A stretch of 10,643 bases of DNA from Alphaproteobacteria bacterium (GTDB taxonomy: Bacteria > Pseudomonadota > Alphaproteobacteria > Micavibrionales > Micavibrionaceae), in NCBI GenBank assembly GCA_016763095.1, contig JAESUK010000020.1, forward strand, positions 1 to 10,643, given 5' to 3'. The notes under the pieces were generated by a model. That model was given only the letters and a program-made list of their open reading frames with translations. It did no database searches and was not told the origin of the DNA. How positions within the stretch are numbered: the first letter of the stretch is position 1; each line of letters starts with the position of its first letter. The position numbers and the translations under genes were made by a program. Below, in pieces: positions 1-6,894 of this stretch.

Positions 1-816
1 AAGTTTATCCATGAAGAGTTGAGCGCGCGCTTATATGAAGAATTGGATTACATTCGTGAAGCAAAACAGACCAAGCTTTATGCTCATATTTTGAAGGATG
101 AATCTGGCGTTCATGTTCCTGAAATTGTTGATGATCTGTCGACGGGGCGACTTTTAAGCAGTGAATGGTTAGATGGCAAAAAGATATTAGACTTTAAAAA
201 TGCGGATCAAGATGTAAGAAACGAGATTGCACTTAATATGTTCCGCGCGTGGTATGTTCCGTTTTATCATTACGGTATTATTCATGGTGATCCACATCTT
301 GGAAACTACACGGTCAGAGATGATTTATCGTTAAATCTTCTTGATTTTGGATGTGTACGTGTCTTTAGACCAGAGTTTATAAAGGGTGTTATTGATTTAT
401 ATTCTGCGCTTATGAACGATGATGATGATCAATTACGTGCGGCGTTTGAAATTTGGGGCTTTGAGAATTTAAGTGAAGAGTTGCTGGATGCTTTAAAAAC
501 GTGGGCGTTATTTCTCTATGCACCTGTTATGGATGATAAGGTTCGTAAAATTGGTGAGGTTACGAACGGTATCTTTGGAAAAGAAATAGCGCAAGATGTT
601 CATGCCAAGCTTAAAGAGCATGGAGGCATTACGATTCCGCGTGAGTTTGTATTGATGGATAGAGCGGCACTTGGACTAGGCTCCGTCTTTCTTCATTTGA
701 AGGCGGAGATTAATTGGTATCAGGTATTTAATGAGCTTATACAAGACTTCGATGTTGAAAAATTAAGACAACAACAATCAGAAGTCTTGCAGAAATTTGA
801 TTTACCCGCAGAGTAA
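1..816 (+). CDS. ABC1/AarF-family atypical kinase, 3' part (5' end outside window)
   Basis: The reading frame is open from base 1 (first visible residues KFIHEEL) to a TAA at 814-816, so 271 residues of a longer protein are present. A TTG at 19-21 is internal, not the start. In the visible numbering, ELDY at 14-17 fits the ABC1-specific ExD motif followed by an EA pair, SEWLDG lies at about 54-59, HGDPHLGN at 95-102 supplies the catalytic-loop Asp and the metal-binding Asn, and DFG is at 115-117. The family includes UbiB, Coq8/ADCK and AarF, which support ubiquinone synthesis or lipid-linked processes. The KxGQ motif expected near the N-terminus lies outside the window. The C-terminus shows no pair of membrane helices as in true UbiB, so I call the family but not UbiB itself. 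The gene ends one base from the convergent gltA. Confidence 0.85.
   Translation, partial: KFIHEELSARLYEELDYIREAKQTKLYAHILKDESGVHVPEIVDDLSTGRLLSSEWLDGKKILDFKNADQDVRNEIALNMFRAWYVPFYHYGIIHGDPHLGNYTVRDDLSLNLLDFGCVRVFRPEFIKGVIDLYSALMNDDDDQLRAAFEIWGFENLSEELLDALKTWALFLYAPVMDDKVRKIGEVTNGIFGKEIAQDVHAKLKEHGGITIPREFVLMDRAALGLGSVFLHLKAEINWYQVFNELIQDFDVEKLRQQQSEVLQKFDLPAE
742..789. repeat. 9-bp perfect inverted repeat with 30-nt loop
   Basis: CAAGACTTC at 742-750 is exactly complementary to GAAGTCTTG at 781-789. It lies inside the last codons of the ABC1-kinase gene, about 30 bases beyond the gltA stop codon when read in the gltA direction. It could act as a weak stem for gltA mRNA ends. The loop is long and no U-tract follows on either strand, so it is not a standard intrinsic terminator and may be chance. 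Confidence 0.25.
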
Positions 817-817
817 T

Positions 818-2119
818 TTATCTTTTGTCTATCGCGACGTAATCACGCTCTGTTGCGCCTGTATAAAGTTGGCGAGGACGACCAATACGAAGAGCAGGCT
901 CTTCAATCATTTCTGTCCACTGAGAAATCCACCCAACTGTTCTTGATACAGCAAAGAGAACCGTGAACATTTCCGTTGGGAAGCCCATTGCGCGAAGAAT
1001 GATCCCTGAATAGAAGTCTACGTTCGGAAAGAGTTTACGGTCTACGAAGTAAGGATCGCTTAGGGCAATCTTTTCCAATTCCATTGCAAGTTCAAGTGTT
1101 GGATCGTTCACACCAAGTTCGGCAAGTACATCGTGGCATGATTTTTTTAGAACGCTTGCACGTGGATCGTGGTTTTTATAGACGCGATGTCCAAAGCCCA
1201 TAAGACGGAACGGGTCGTTCTTATCTTTTGCTTTTTCCAAAAATTCGGGGATACGTTCTTTTGTGCCAATTTCTTCAAGCATTTCCAAAACAGACTGGTT
1301 CGCACCACCATGCGCAGGTCCCCAAAGAGAGGCAATGCCCGCAGCAATACAGGCAAACGGGTTCGCTTGGGAAGACCCTGCAATACGCACCGTTGATGTT
1401 GAGGCGTTCTGTTCGTGGTCTGCATGTAGAATCATAATGCGATCCATTGCATCTGCAAGAACGGGGCTTACTTTGTATTCTTCGGCAGGAAGAGAGAAGC
1501 ACATATGTAGGAAGTTTTCTGCGTACCCCAAATCATTACGTGGATATACGAATGGCTGACCTTGAGAGTATTTGTACGTCATAGCGGCGATTGTTGGAAT
1601 TTTTGCAATCAGTCTATGCGCTGAGATTTCGCGTTGCTTTGGATCCCAAATATCAAGTGAGTCGTGATAGAAAGCGGCAAGGGCGGCAACAACAGCAACC
1701 ATAATAGCCATTGGATGTGCATCGCGTCTGAAGCCATTGAAAAAATTATGGAGTTGTTCGTTTACCATCGTGTGGTATGTGATGTTATGGTCGAATTCTT
1801 CCATTTGTTCTTTTGTTGGAAGTTCACCATTTAAAAGAAGATAAGCAACTTCGAGCGCTGAGCTATTTTCTGTTAGGTCTTCAATTGAATACCCTCGATG
1901 CATCAAAACACCTTTTTCACCGTCAATGTACGTGATACGTGATTTACAGCTTCCTGTTGCTGTGAAGCTTGGATCAAGGGTAAAGTGCCCCGTTTGTGCA
2001 TATAATTTGCGGACATCAATTGTCGCTGGTCCCATTGTTCCTTCCTGTACAGGAAGTTTCACGCTTTCACCCGTTTGGTCATTGGTAAGAGTGAATGTTT
2101 TTTCAGGTTGGTCGCTCAT
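818..2119 (-). CDS. gltA: citrate synthase
   Basis: GltA condenses acetyl-CoA and oxaloacetate to citrate in the cytoplasm, the first step of the TCA cycle. The 433-residue length fits the hexameric bacterial type II enzymes. The three catalytic residues are present: His270 in GPAHGGAN, His311 in the signature GFGHRVYKNHDPR (308-320), and Asp368 in VDFYSG. The segment HADHEQNASTST (232-243) and the C-terminal RIGRPRQLYTG (411-421) are also typical. The N-terminal domain of about 60 residues is the one seen in Gram-negative, often NADH-responsive, citrate synthases. The ATG at 2117-2119 is preceded by a GTGAGAA stretch that can serve as a ribosome-binding site. In many alphaproteobacteria gltX lies between comEC and gltA; here comEC is the immediate divergent neighbour. 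No anomaly is seen in the protein. Confidence 0.98.
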   Translation of the reverse strand: MSDQPEKTFTLTNDQTGESVKLPVQEGTMGPATIDVRKLYAQTGHFTLDPSFTATGSCKSRITYIDGEKGVLMHRGYSIEDLTENSSALEVAYLLLNGELPTKEQMEEFDHNITYHTMVNEQLHNFFNGFRRDAHPMAIMVAVVAALAAFYHDSLDIWDPKQREISAHRLIAKIPTIAAMTYKYSQGQPFVYPRNDLGYAENFLHMCFSLPAEEYKVSPVLADAMDRIMILHADHEQNASTSTVRIAGSSQANPFACIAAGIASLWGPAHGGANQSVLEMLEEIGTKERIPEFLEKAKDKNDPFRLMGFGHRVYKNHDPRASVLKKSCHDVLAELGVNDPTLELAMELEKIALSDPYFVDRKLFPNVDFYSGIILRAMGFPTEMFTVLFAVSRTVGWISQWTEMIEEPALRIGRPRQLYTGATERDYVAIDKR

Positions 2120-2160
2120 GCTATTCTCACTTTATTTTGAATGTTCTAATCTGACAAAAG

Positions 2161-2189
2161 ATTATATAGTGTCTTTGCTATAGTAGAAA
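2161..2189 (-). promoter_or_regulatory. candidate gltA promoter
   Basis: On the minus strand a perfect TATAAT is found at 2166-2161, with only a poor -35 match (TTTCTA, 2189-2184) at 17-bp spacing. The inferred start of transcription near 2154 would give a leader of about 35 nt before the gltA ATG. It sits in the only intergenic region available to gltA. The -10 match is seen directly; promoter function is inferred. Confidence 0.4.
2176..2184 (+). promoter_or_regulatory. candidate extended -10 promoter for comEC
   Basis: TGCTATAGT at 2176-2184 matches the extended -10 form TGnTATAAT with one mismatch. No good -35 is found at 16-18 bp. Transcription would start around 2191, leaving a leader of only about 11 nt with no clear Shine-Dalgarno before the ATG at 2202. 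The site overlaps the -35 zone of the candidate gltA promoter on the other strand, so the two would compete for polymerase. Confidence 0.3.
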
Positions 2190-2201
2190 AGAAATAATGT
2201 A

Positions 2202-4304
2202 ATGAATATACAAAAATTTAGCCTTGCTGTCGTTCAGAATTTTATTTCTGAGGAATTAGCCAAGCAAAAGGAGCATTTGATCCTTTGGTGGCCCATCTTT
2301 CTTGGGTTCGGTGTGGCGTTTTATTTTTCATTACAATCTGAGCCATCATATCTTTTATGGATATTTATGAGCATGGTCTTTGGGGGAGGAGCGTTGTTCT
2401 TAAAGTCACGTTTAAGTTGGATGTTTGTGCCATTGTTTATCGTGGCGTTATTCTCGCTTGGTGTCGGGGCGGGGGTGTTAAGAACAGAGTCGGTCTATAC
2501 CCCACATATTGAAAAAAAATATCGAATTGTACGTGTTGTAGGGACGGTTCAAAGCGTTGAGGAACGCGAGAAGGGTGCAAAGCGATTGCGGATGTTTGAT
2601 CTTGATATAGAGCATATTGAGAAGGATCAAACCCCAGAATTTATTCAGCTTACGATGCGTCAAAAGAAAGAGGTTGTCGCGGGGCAGAGGATTTCAATTC
2701 TTGCCTCGCTACGCCCACCATCCCCACCAATTTTGCCCCATGGGTTTGATTTTCAGCGCCACTTTTATTTTAAAAGCATTGGAGCAACTGGTTTTACGCT
2801 TTCTAACCCAGAGATCATAGAGGAGAGTATTGATGTGCATGGAGATGGGCTTGGGTTCTTCTTCTATAATGTCTCTGAGACGATGAAGGGTGAGGTTCGT
2901 GAGGTTGATAGTCGGGCAAACCCAATTGTTCAAGCGCTTTTAACAGGAGACCGTGCGTTGATTAATGAGGAGACGTGGGAGCATCTACGTAACTCTGGAC
3001 TATCACACATGCTTGCAATTTCAGGGCTTCATGTTGGGCTATTTTCCGCCACAGTGTTTTTTATTGTGCGGTTATGTTTGTCGTTCTTTCCGTCGATTAG
3101 CTTGCGGTTTTCGATTAAAAAATATGCGGCAGTGATAGCTTTTTTATCGGCGCTTTTCTATACGCTTCTTGTTGGGGCATCGGTTCCGACCATTCGGGCA
3201 TGTGTTATGACAGGGATGTTCTTCCTTGCCATTATTTTGGATAGATCGCCATTTTCGGTGCATTTATTAGCGTTCGCCGCGTTTGTGGTGTTGCTGATCA
3301 GACCTGAAAGCTTGATGAGTGCGAGTTTTCAGATGTCCTTTGCCGCGGTGATGGGGTTGATTGTTTTTTACTCAACCACCCGAAAGTTCTGGGTCGAGCA
3401 ATATAGCCATTCGGGCATATTCCGAAAGTTAGGGCTTTATTTTATTAGTGTGTGCGCCACAACGGTGATTGCCACAATTGTAACCACACCGTTTACCCTG
3501 TATCATTTTCAGCATATTGCTGTGTATGGTGTGCTGGGTAATCTTATGGCTGTTCCAATTATGGCATTTGTTGTTATGCCGATGGCGGTGTTTAGCTTTT
3601 TCCTTCTTCCGTTTGGATTGGCGTATATGCCCCTGTTCATTATGCGTTTTGGTGTTGATAAAATTATAGATGTTTCAAGCTGGGTTGGTTCTATGGAGGG
3701 TGCAAGTATTTCCATGGCCACTTTGCCGTTTGTAGGATTCTGCCTGTTTGTGATTGCGGGGTTATATTTTATTACGGTTAAGGGACGACTTAAGGTTTTT
3801 GCATTCGTACCGCTTTCACTTGCCCTTGTTGTCATGATGTCTACGCGTCCTGCGGACGTTATGATTTCCGAAGATGGAAAGCTTGCGGGGATATATAAAG
3901 ATCATCAATTATATGTCACAGAGTCGCGCAAAGGGCGCTTTACGCAGAAGCAATGGAAAGCACATGTCGGGCTTCATGGTGAGGATAGGGCAAAAGGATT
4001 TTTGGCATCAGGGTGTGTTGAGGGTATTTGTTGTGATGATGATGCATGTCACACAGAAGTTGGAGGGGTTCGGCTCTCCTTTTTAAAGAATAAGTACGCC
4101 ATTCGTGAGTCTTGTGAAAATGCAGATGTTGTGATTGCGCCGTTCCATGTGTCTCGTAAGATATGTACCTCATCATCCATATTGGATTGGGATAATTACA
4201 AGCGCGAGGGCGGGCATCTTTTGTGGATGGATAATGGTGTGCTTAAAATCAACACGGTTGAGAGTGGACGTGGTATTCGTCCTTGGAACAGTGTTCTGGA
4301 GTAG
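2202..4304 (+). CDS. comEC: ComEC/Rec2 family DNA-uptake channel
   Basis: ComEC is the inner-membrane channel that passes single-stranded DNA into the cytoplasm during natural transformation. This 700-residue protein begins with hydrophobic helices (about 26-92), followed by a soluble OB-fold-like DUF4131 region (about 105-205). The Competence domain then opens with the hallmark GDRALINEETW (249-259) and SGLSHMLAISGLHVGL (265-280), and membrane segments run to about residue 547. The C-terminal 150 residues are soluble but show no HxHxDH metal site, so the metallo-beta-lactamase domain of Bacillus ComEC is absent or decayed. ADVVIAPFHV (641-650) resembles a remnant. Six cysteines (605, 610, 611, 616, 638, 655) and the ending RGIRPW match the degenerate tail I recall from alphaproteobacterial ComEC proteins. 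It is divergent from gltA and convergent with lexA, with a 3-nt gap. No other competence gene is in the window. Confidence 0.95.
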   Translation: MNIQKFSLAVVQNFISEELAKQKEHLILWWPIFLGFGVAFYFSLQSEPSYLLWIFMSMVFGGGALFLKSRLSWMFVPLFIVALFSLGVGAGVLRTESVYTPHIEKKYRIVRVVGTVQSVEEREKGAKRLRMFDLDIEHIEKDQTPEFIQLTMRQKKEVVAGQRISILASLRPPSPPILPHGFDFQRHFYFKSIGATGFTLSNPEIIEESIDVHGDGLGFFFYNVSETMKGEVREVDSRANPIVQALLTGDRALINEETWEHLRNSGLSHMLAISGLHVGLFSATVFFIVRLCLSFFPSISLRFSIKKYAAVIAFLSALFYTLLVGASVPTIRACVMTGMFFLAIILDRSPFSVHLLAFAAFVVLLIRPESLMSASFQMSFAAVMGLIVFYSTTRKFWVEQYSHSGIFRKLGLYFISVCATTVIATIVTTPFTLYHFQHIAVYGVLGNLMAVPIMAFVVMPMAVFSFFLLPFGLAYMPLFIMRFGVDKIIDVSSWVGSMEGASISMATLPFVGFCLFVIAGLYFITVKGRLKVFAFVPLSLALVVMMSTRPADVMISEDGKLAGIYKDHQLYVTESRKGRFTQKQWKAHVGLHGEDRAKGFLASGCVEGICCDDDACHTEVGGVRLSFLKNKYAIRESCENADVVIAPFHVSRKICTSSSILDWDNYKREGGHLLWMDNGVLKINTVESGRGIRPWNSVLE

Positions 4305-4307
4305 CTT

Positions 4308-4991
4308 TTAGTATCTTCTTATAATTGAAGCCAATACACCCTGTACGATCACTTGATCGGGGTTGTAGTATTGCGGTTCAAAGGCATCGTTTTCAGGTTG
4401 AAGAACAACTTGTCCTTTGTCGCGCGCCAGTGTTTTGAGGGTTACTTCTTCGCCATCAACAAGGGCAACGACGATACTGCCAAGATCGGCGTGGTCTGTG
4501 CGGCGTATAATTGCGGTGTCACCATCATTAATACCTGCTTGGAGCATAGATTCTCCGTCAACCTCAAGGGCGTAATATTCCCCAGCTCCTAACAAGCTTA
4601 GAGGTGCGTCAAAGTAACTTCCTTCGTGGCGAATAGCTTCAACAGGAGTTCCTGCAGATATTTTTCCATACATTGGAATAGGGCGTACACCTTGAAGGTC
4701 GCTTTTGAATATATCGCCTGAGTCCGTGTGTGTTGTTTCAGAATTCCTGTCAGTAATTTCTTGTTTTTTGGTGAAGCTATCAGGCAGCTTCTTTATAGAA
4801 ATTGCGCGGGCGCGATTTGCAAGGCGCTCTAAATATCCGCGTTCAACAAGAGCTGTGATCAACCTATGAATACCAGATTTTGATTTAAGCCCAAGAGCAT
4901 CTTTCATCTCATCAAAAGAGGGGGCTACGTCGCCATCTTTCATGTGTTTATGAATGTATAGGAGTAGGTCATGTTGCTTTTTTGTGAGCAT
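4308..4991 (-). CDS. lexA: LexA, SOS transcriptional repressor
   Basis: LexA represses DNA-damage genes and is inactivated by RecA-stimulated self-cleavage. The protein has 227 residues. The winged-helix N-terminus (1-66) contains PSFDEMKDALGLKSKSGIHR (24-43), very close to the alphaproteobacterial form, followed by RLANRARAI. A hydrophilic linker runs from about 67 to 105. The cleavage bond is Ala113-Gly114 in GKISAGTPVEA. The S24 peptidase domain provides the catalytic Ser148 in VDGESMLQAG and Lys186 in VTLKTLAR. The ATG at 4989-4991 has an AGGCGA ribosome-binding site about 7 nt upstream. A perfect GTTC-N7-GTTC operator lies 57 bp upstream of the start, indicating autoregulation. In many relatives moaC and moeA separate trpC from lexA; here they are adjacent. 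Confidence 0.98.
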   Translation of the reverse strand: MLTKKQHDLLLYIHKHMKDGDVAPSFDEMKDALGLKSKSGIHRLITALVERGYLERLANRARAISIKKLPDSFTKKQEITDRNSETTHTDSGDIFKSDLQGVRPIPMYGKISAGTPVEAIRHEGSYFDAPLSLLGAGEYYALEVDGESMLQAGINDGDTAIIRRTDHADLGSIVVALVDGEEVTLKTLARDKGQVVLQPENDAFEPQYYNPDQVIVQGVLASIIRRY

Positions 4992-5024
4992 AATATCGCC
5001 TATTTTTCTATTTTATGTAATTGC

Positions 5025-5032
5025 GTGATCAC
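5025..5032. repeat. GTGATCAC palindrome in the lexA leader
   Basis: A perfect 8-bp palindrome lies between the SOS box and the lexA start codon and does not extend further on either side. It could be half of a dimeric regulator site or chance. No second copy is seen in the spacer. Confidence 0.25.
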
Positions 5033-5047
5033 TGTTTGTCCTCTTAT

Positions 5048-5062
5048 GTTCTATATTAGTTC
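5048..5062. promoter_or_regulatory. LexA operator (alphaproteobacterial SOS box)
   Basis: GTTC at 5048-5051, seven bases, then GTTC at 5059-5062 is an exact match to the alphaproteobacterial SOS box GTTC-N7-GTTC. On the lexA coding strand it reads GAAC-N7-GAAC, centred 64 bp before the lexA start. A third GTTC follows at 5068-5071 after a 5-bp gap. The box lies within the candidate lexA promoter, the expected position for autorepression. Confidence 0.88.
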
Positions 5063-5076
5063 TTTTTGTTCGTCAA
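5050..5076 (-). promoter_or_regulatory. candidate lexA promoter overlapping the SOS box
   Basis: On the minus strand TTGACG (5076-5071) is a good -35, starting six bases after the last trpC stop base. The best -10 is TATAGA (5055-5050) at 15-bp spacing, shorter than ideal. The LexA half-sites fall between and over these elements. The -35 and the overlap are seen directly; the exact -10 is uncertain. Confidence 0.4.
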
Positions 5077-5082
5077 GGAGTT

Positions 5083-5865
5083 TTACGCATTCACTAGTGT
5101 GTTGAGAGCCTCGTTATCTTTGTTCATAAGGCTCTCGCCTATCAAATATCCATCAAAGCCTTTTTCGGAAAGAATTTTGATGTCTTGTGCTGTTTTGATT
5201 CCGCTTTCAGAGATACGAATAATGCCTTTTGGAATAGAAGAAATAAGACTGTAAGATGTTTCTAAGCTTACATCGAGTGTTTTTAAATTACGGTTATTCA
5301 CGCCAATGATTCGAGGGGACAAAGGAAGAGCTCTTTCAAGTTCTTCTTTATTATGAACTTCAAAGAGCGCGGTCATACCTAGATCTGTTGCCAAGGTATA
5401 CATATCTTTTGCTAGTGCATCATCAATTGCCGCCATGATAATAAGAATACAATCCGCGCCGAGATAGCGACTTTCATAGATTTGATAGAGGTCGACCATG
5501 AAGTCTTTTCGGAGAACGGGAAGGGATGTTACTGCGAGCACATCTTTTAAATATACATCTTTTCCTTGGAAATAGGGTTCGTCTGTGAGGCAGGAAATAC
5601 AAGTTGCGCCCGCGGTTTCGTAGTTCTTTGCAATCTCAATAGGGTCAAAGTCTTCACGGATGATTCCTTGGCTTGGAGATGCTTTTTTAATTTCTGCAAT
5701 AATGGAGCGTTTGTTGTTTTTTTTGTTTTGTTCAAGGGCTTCCTCAAATTTAAAACGCGGGAGGTCTTTTGGTGTTTGAGATATTAGATCATCAATTGAT
5801 CTTAATTTCTTCATATGCGCCACATGAGCTTTTTTCTTTTCGCAAATATCGTTAAGTACGGTCAT
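5083..5865 (-). CDS. trpC: indole-3-glycerol phosphate synthase
   Basis: TrpC closes the indole ring, converting 1-(2-carboxyphenylamino)-1-deoxyribulose 5-phosphate to indole-3-glycerol phosphate. The 260-residue protein is a single-domain TIM barrel, not fused to TrpF. Active-site motifs are intact: AEIKKASPSQG (57-67, with Glu58 and Lys60), LRKDF (118-122, Lys120), FEVHNKEEL (168-176, Glu169), GVNNRNL (188-194, Asn190), ISESGI (218-223), and the phosphate-binding GYLIGESLM (239-247). The N-terminus MTVLNDICEKKKAHV matches the family, supporting the ATG at 5863-5865. The gene begins 9 nt after trpD, with only a weak ribosome-binding site, so it probably depends on the upstream trp transcript. 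I see no terminator between it and lexA. Confidence 0.97.
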   Translation of the reverse strand: MTVLNDICEKKKAHVAHMKKLRSIDDLISQTPKDLPRFKFEEALEQNKKNNKRSIIAEIKKASPSQGIIREDFDPIEIAKNYETAGATCISCLTDEPYFQGKDVYLKDVLAVTSLPVLRKDFMVDLYQIYESRYLGADCILIIMAAIDDALAKDMYTLATDLGMTALFEVHNKEELERALPLSPRIIGVNNRNLKTLDVSLETSYSLISSIPKGIIRISESGIKTAQDIKILSEKGFDGYLIGESLMNKDNEALNTLVNA

Positions 5866-5874
5866 GAGTCCATA

Positions 5875-6894
5875 TTACTTTTTGTAAGATTTATAGGTTC
5901 TGAGGATTTCTAAGGCGTAGCCATTATCAATGGCCCGCGCGGCAAGAGTAACGCCTTCTTTTAATGTTCTTGCCTGATCTGCCAAGCATAAAACGGCAGC
6001 GGTGTTGGCGAGAACGATATCTCTGTATGCATTTTTTGCACCGTTTAAAAGTTCTTTAAGTGCGGCGGCATTGGTGAATGGGTCTCCACCTTTAAGGTTT
6101 TCGATGGAGGATGTTGGGAGACCAAAATCATCAGGCGTGAGTATTCTTTCCGTGATTTTACCGTCTTTAAGTTCCGCGATATATGTTTCCCCCGTGATTG
6201 TGATTTCATCCATGCCGTCGGAGCCATGCACAACCCATGCTTGCTCTGTTCCGAGTTCTTTTAGAGCTGTTGCAATGGGAAGAATATGTGGGCGGTCAAA
6301 TACGCCAATTAGCTGTATTTTTGTCCCCGCAGGGTTGGCGAGTGGTCCGAGAATATTGAAGATTGTTCTGAACCCAAGTTCTTTTCTTACGGGGGCTACA
6401 TGGCGCAAGGCTTGGTGGTGAAGGGGCGCCATAAGAAAGGCAAAACCCGTTTCTTTTAGCGCGCGTTCAATTGTTTCTTTTGGGTAATCTAGTGGAACAC
6501 CCAATGCTTCCAATGTGTCAGCAGTTCCCGATTTAGACGTGGCGGCGCGATTACCATGTTTTGCAATGGGCACACCACACGCAGCGGCGACAAGAGACAC
6601 CGCGGTTGAAACACTATATGTAGATAGTCCTGTGACACCTGTTCCACAGCAATCAACGGCGTTTTCTGGGGCGTTGATTTTTAAGGCGCGGTCTCTCAAT
6701 GCTTGTGCCGCACCAACAATTTCTTCAATTGTCTCACCGCGTGCGGCAATGAGAGAAAGAAAGGCGGCGATTTGAACCTCTGGCACATCACCGTTCATAA
6801 CGGTCATGACAACGCACTTCATCTGATCTCGTGTGAGTGTTTTTCCAGACTGAAGACTTTTTAGGGTCATTTTAATGTCAACGATACTGGTCAT
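5875..6894 (-). CDS. trpD: anthranilate phosphoribosyltransferase with atypical PRPP loop
   Basis: TrpD joins anthranilate and PRPP to give phosphoribosyl-anthranilate, the second step of tryptophan synthesis. The 339-residue length is normal, with the small helical domain first (about 1-70) and the class IV phosphoribosyltransferase domain after. Most key elements are intact: AKHGNRAATSKSG (111-123), RTIFNILGPLANP (176-188), and the metal-binding DE pair at 229-230 in GMDEITITG. The PRPP signature GTGGDxxxTxNxST is not: residues 84-97 read GTGVTGLSTYSVST, so Gly87 has become Val, Asp88 Thr and Asn94 Ser at unchanged spacing. I translated this stretch from the bases and saw no frameshift. Substitutions in two PRPP-contact positions could change affinity, yet the gene keeps its place in the pathway cluster. 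Its ATG overlaps the trpG stop (ATGA, 6891-6894). Confidence 0.95.
   Translation of the reverse strand: MTSIVDIKMTLKSLQSGKTLTRDQMKCVVMTVMNGDVPEVQIAAFLSLIAARGETIEEIVGAAQALRDRALKINAPENAVDCCGTGVTGLSTYSVSTAVSLVAAACGVPIAKHGNRAATSKSGTADTLEALGVPLDYPKETIERALKETGFAFLMAPLHHQALRHVAPVRKELGFRTIFNILGPLANPAGTKIQLIGVFDRPHILPIATALKELGTEQAWVVHGSDGMDEITITGETYIAELKDGKITERILTPDDFGLPTSSIENLKGGDPFTNAAALKELLNGAKNAYRDIVLANTAAVLCLADQARTLKEGVTLAARAIDNGYALEILRTYKSYKK

Noticed and set aside
742..789. Inverted repeat as an intrinsic gltA terminator
   Set aside because: The 9-bp stem is perfect but the loop is 30 nt and no U-tract follows, so it is listed only as a repeat.
1147..1559. Several overlapping open frames on both strands within the citrate synthase gene
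   Set aside because: They lie inside a fully conserved gltA, have low-complexity or Cys/Arg-rich translations with no family motifs, and lack ribosome-binding sites; they are shadows of gltA.
3509..3835. 108-residue open frame antisense to comEC
   Set aside because: Its translation mirrors the membrane-helix codons of comEC, has no recognisable domain, and no start signal is seen.
4346..4359. Short hairpin CGATC-ACTT-GATCG near the lexA 3' end as a terminator
   Set aside because: It is only a 5-bp stem inside lexA codons for VIVQGV, with no T-run after it in either direction.
6002..6421. 139-residue open frame antisense to trpD
   Set aside because: It is wholly within trpD with no start signal or recognisable motif; trpD is well supported.
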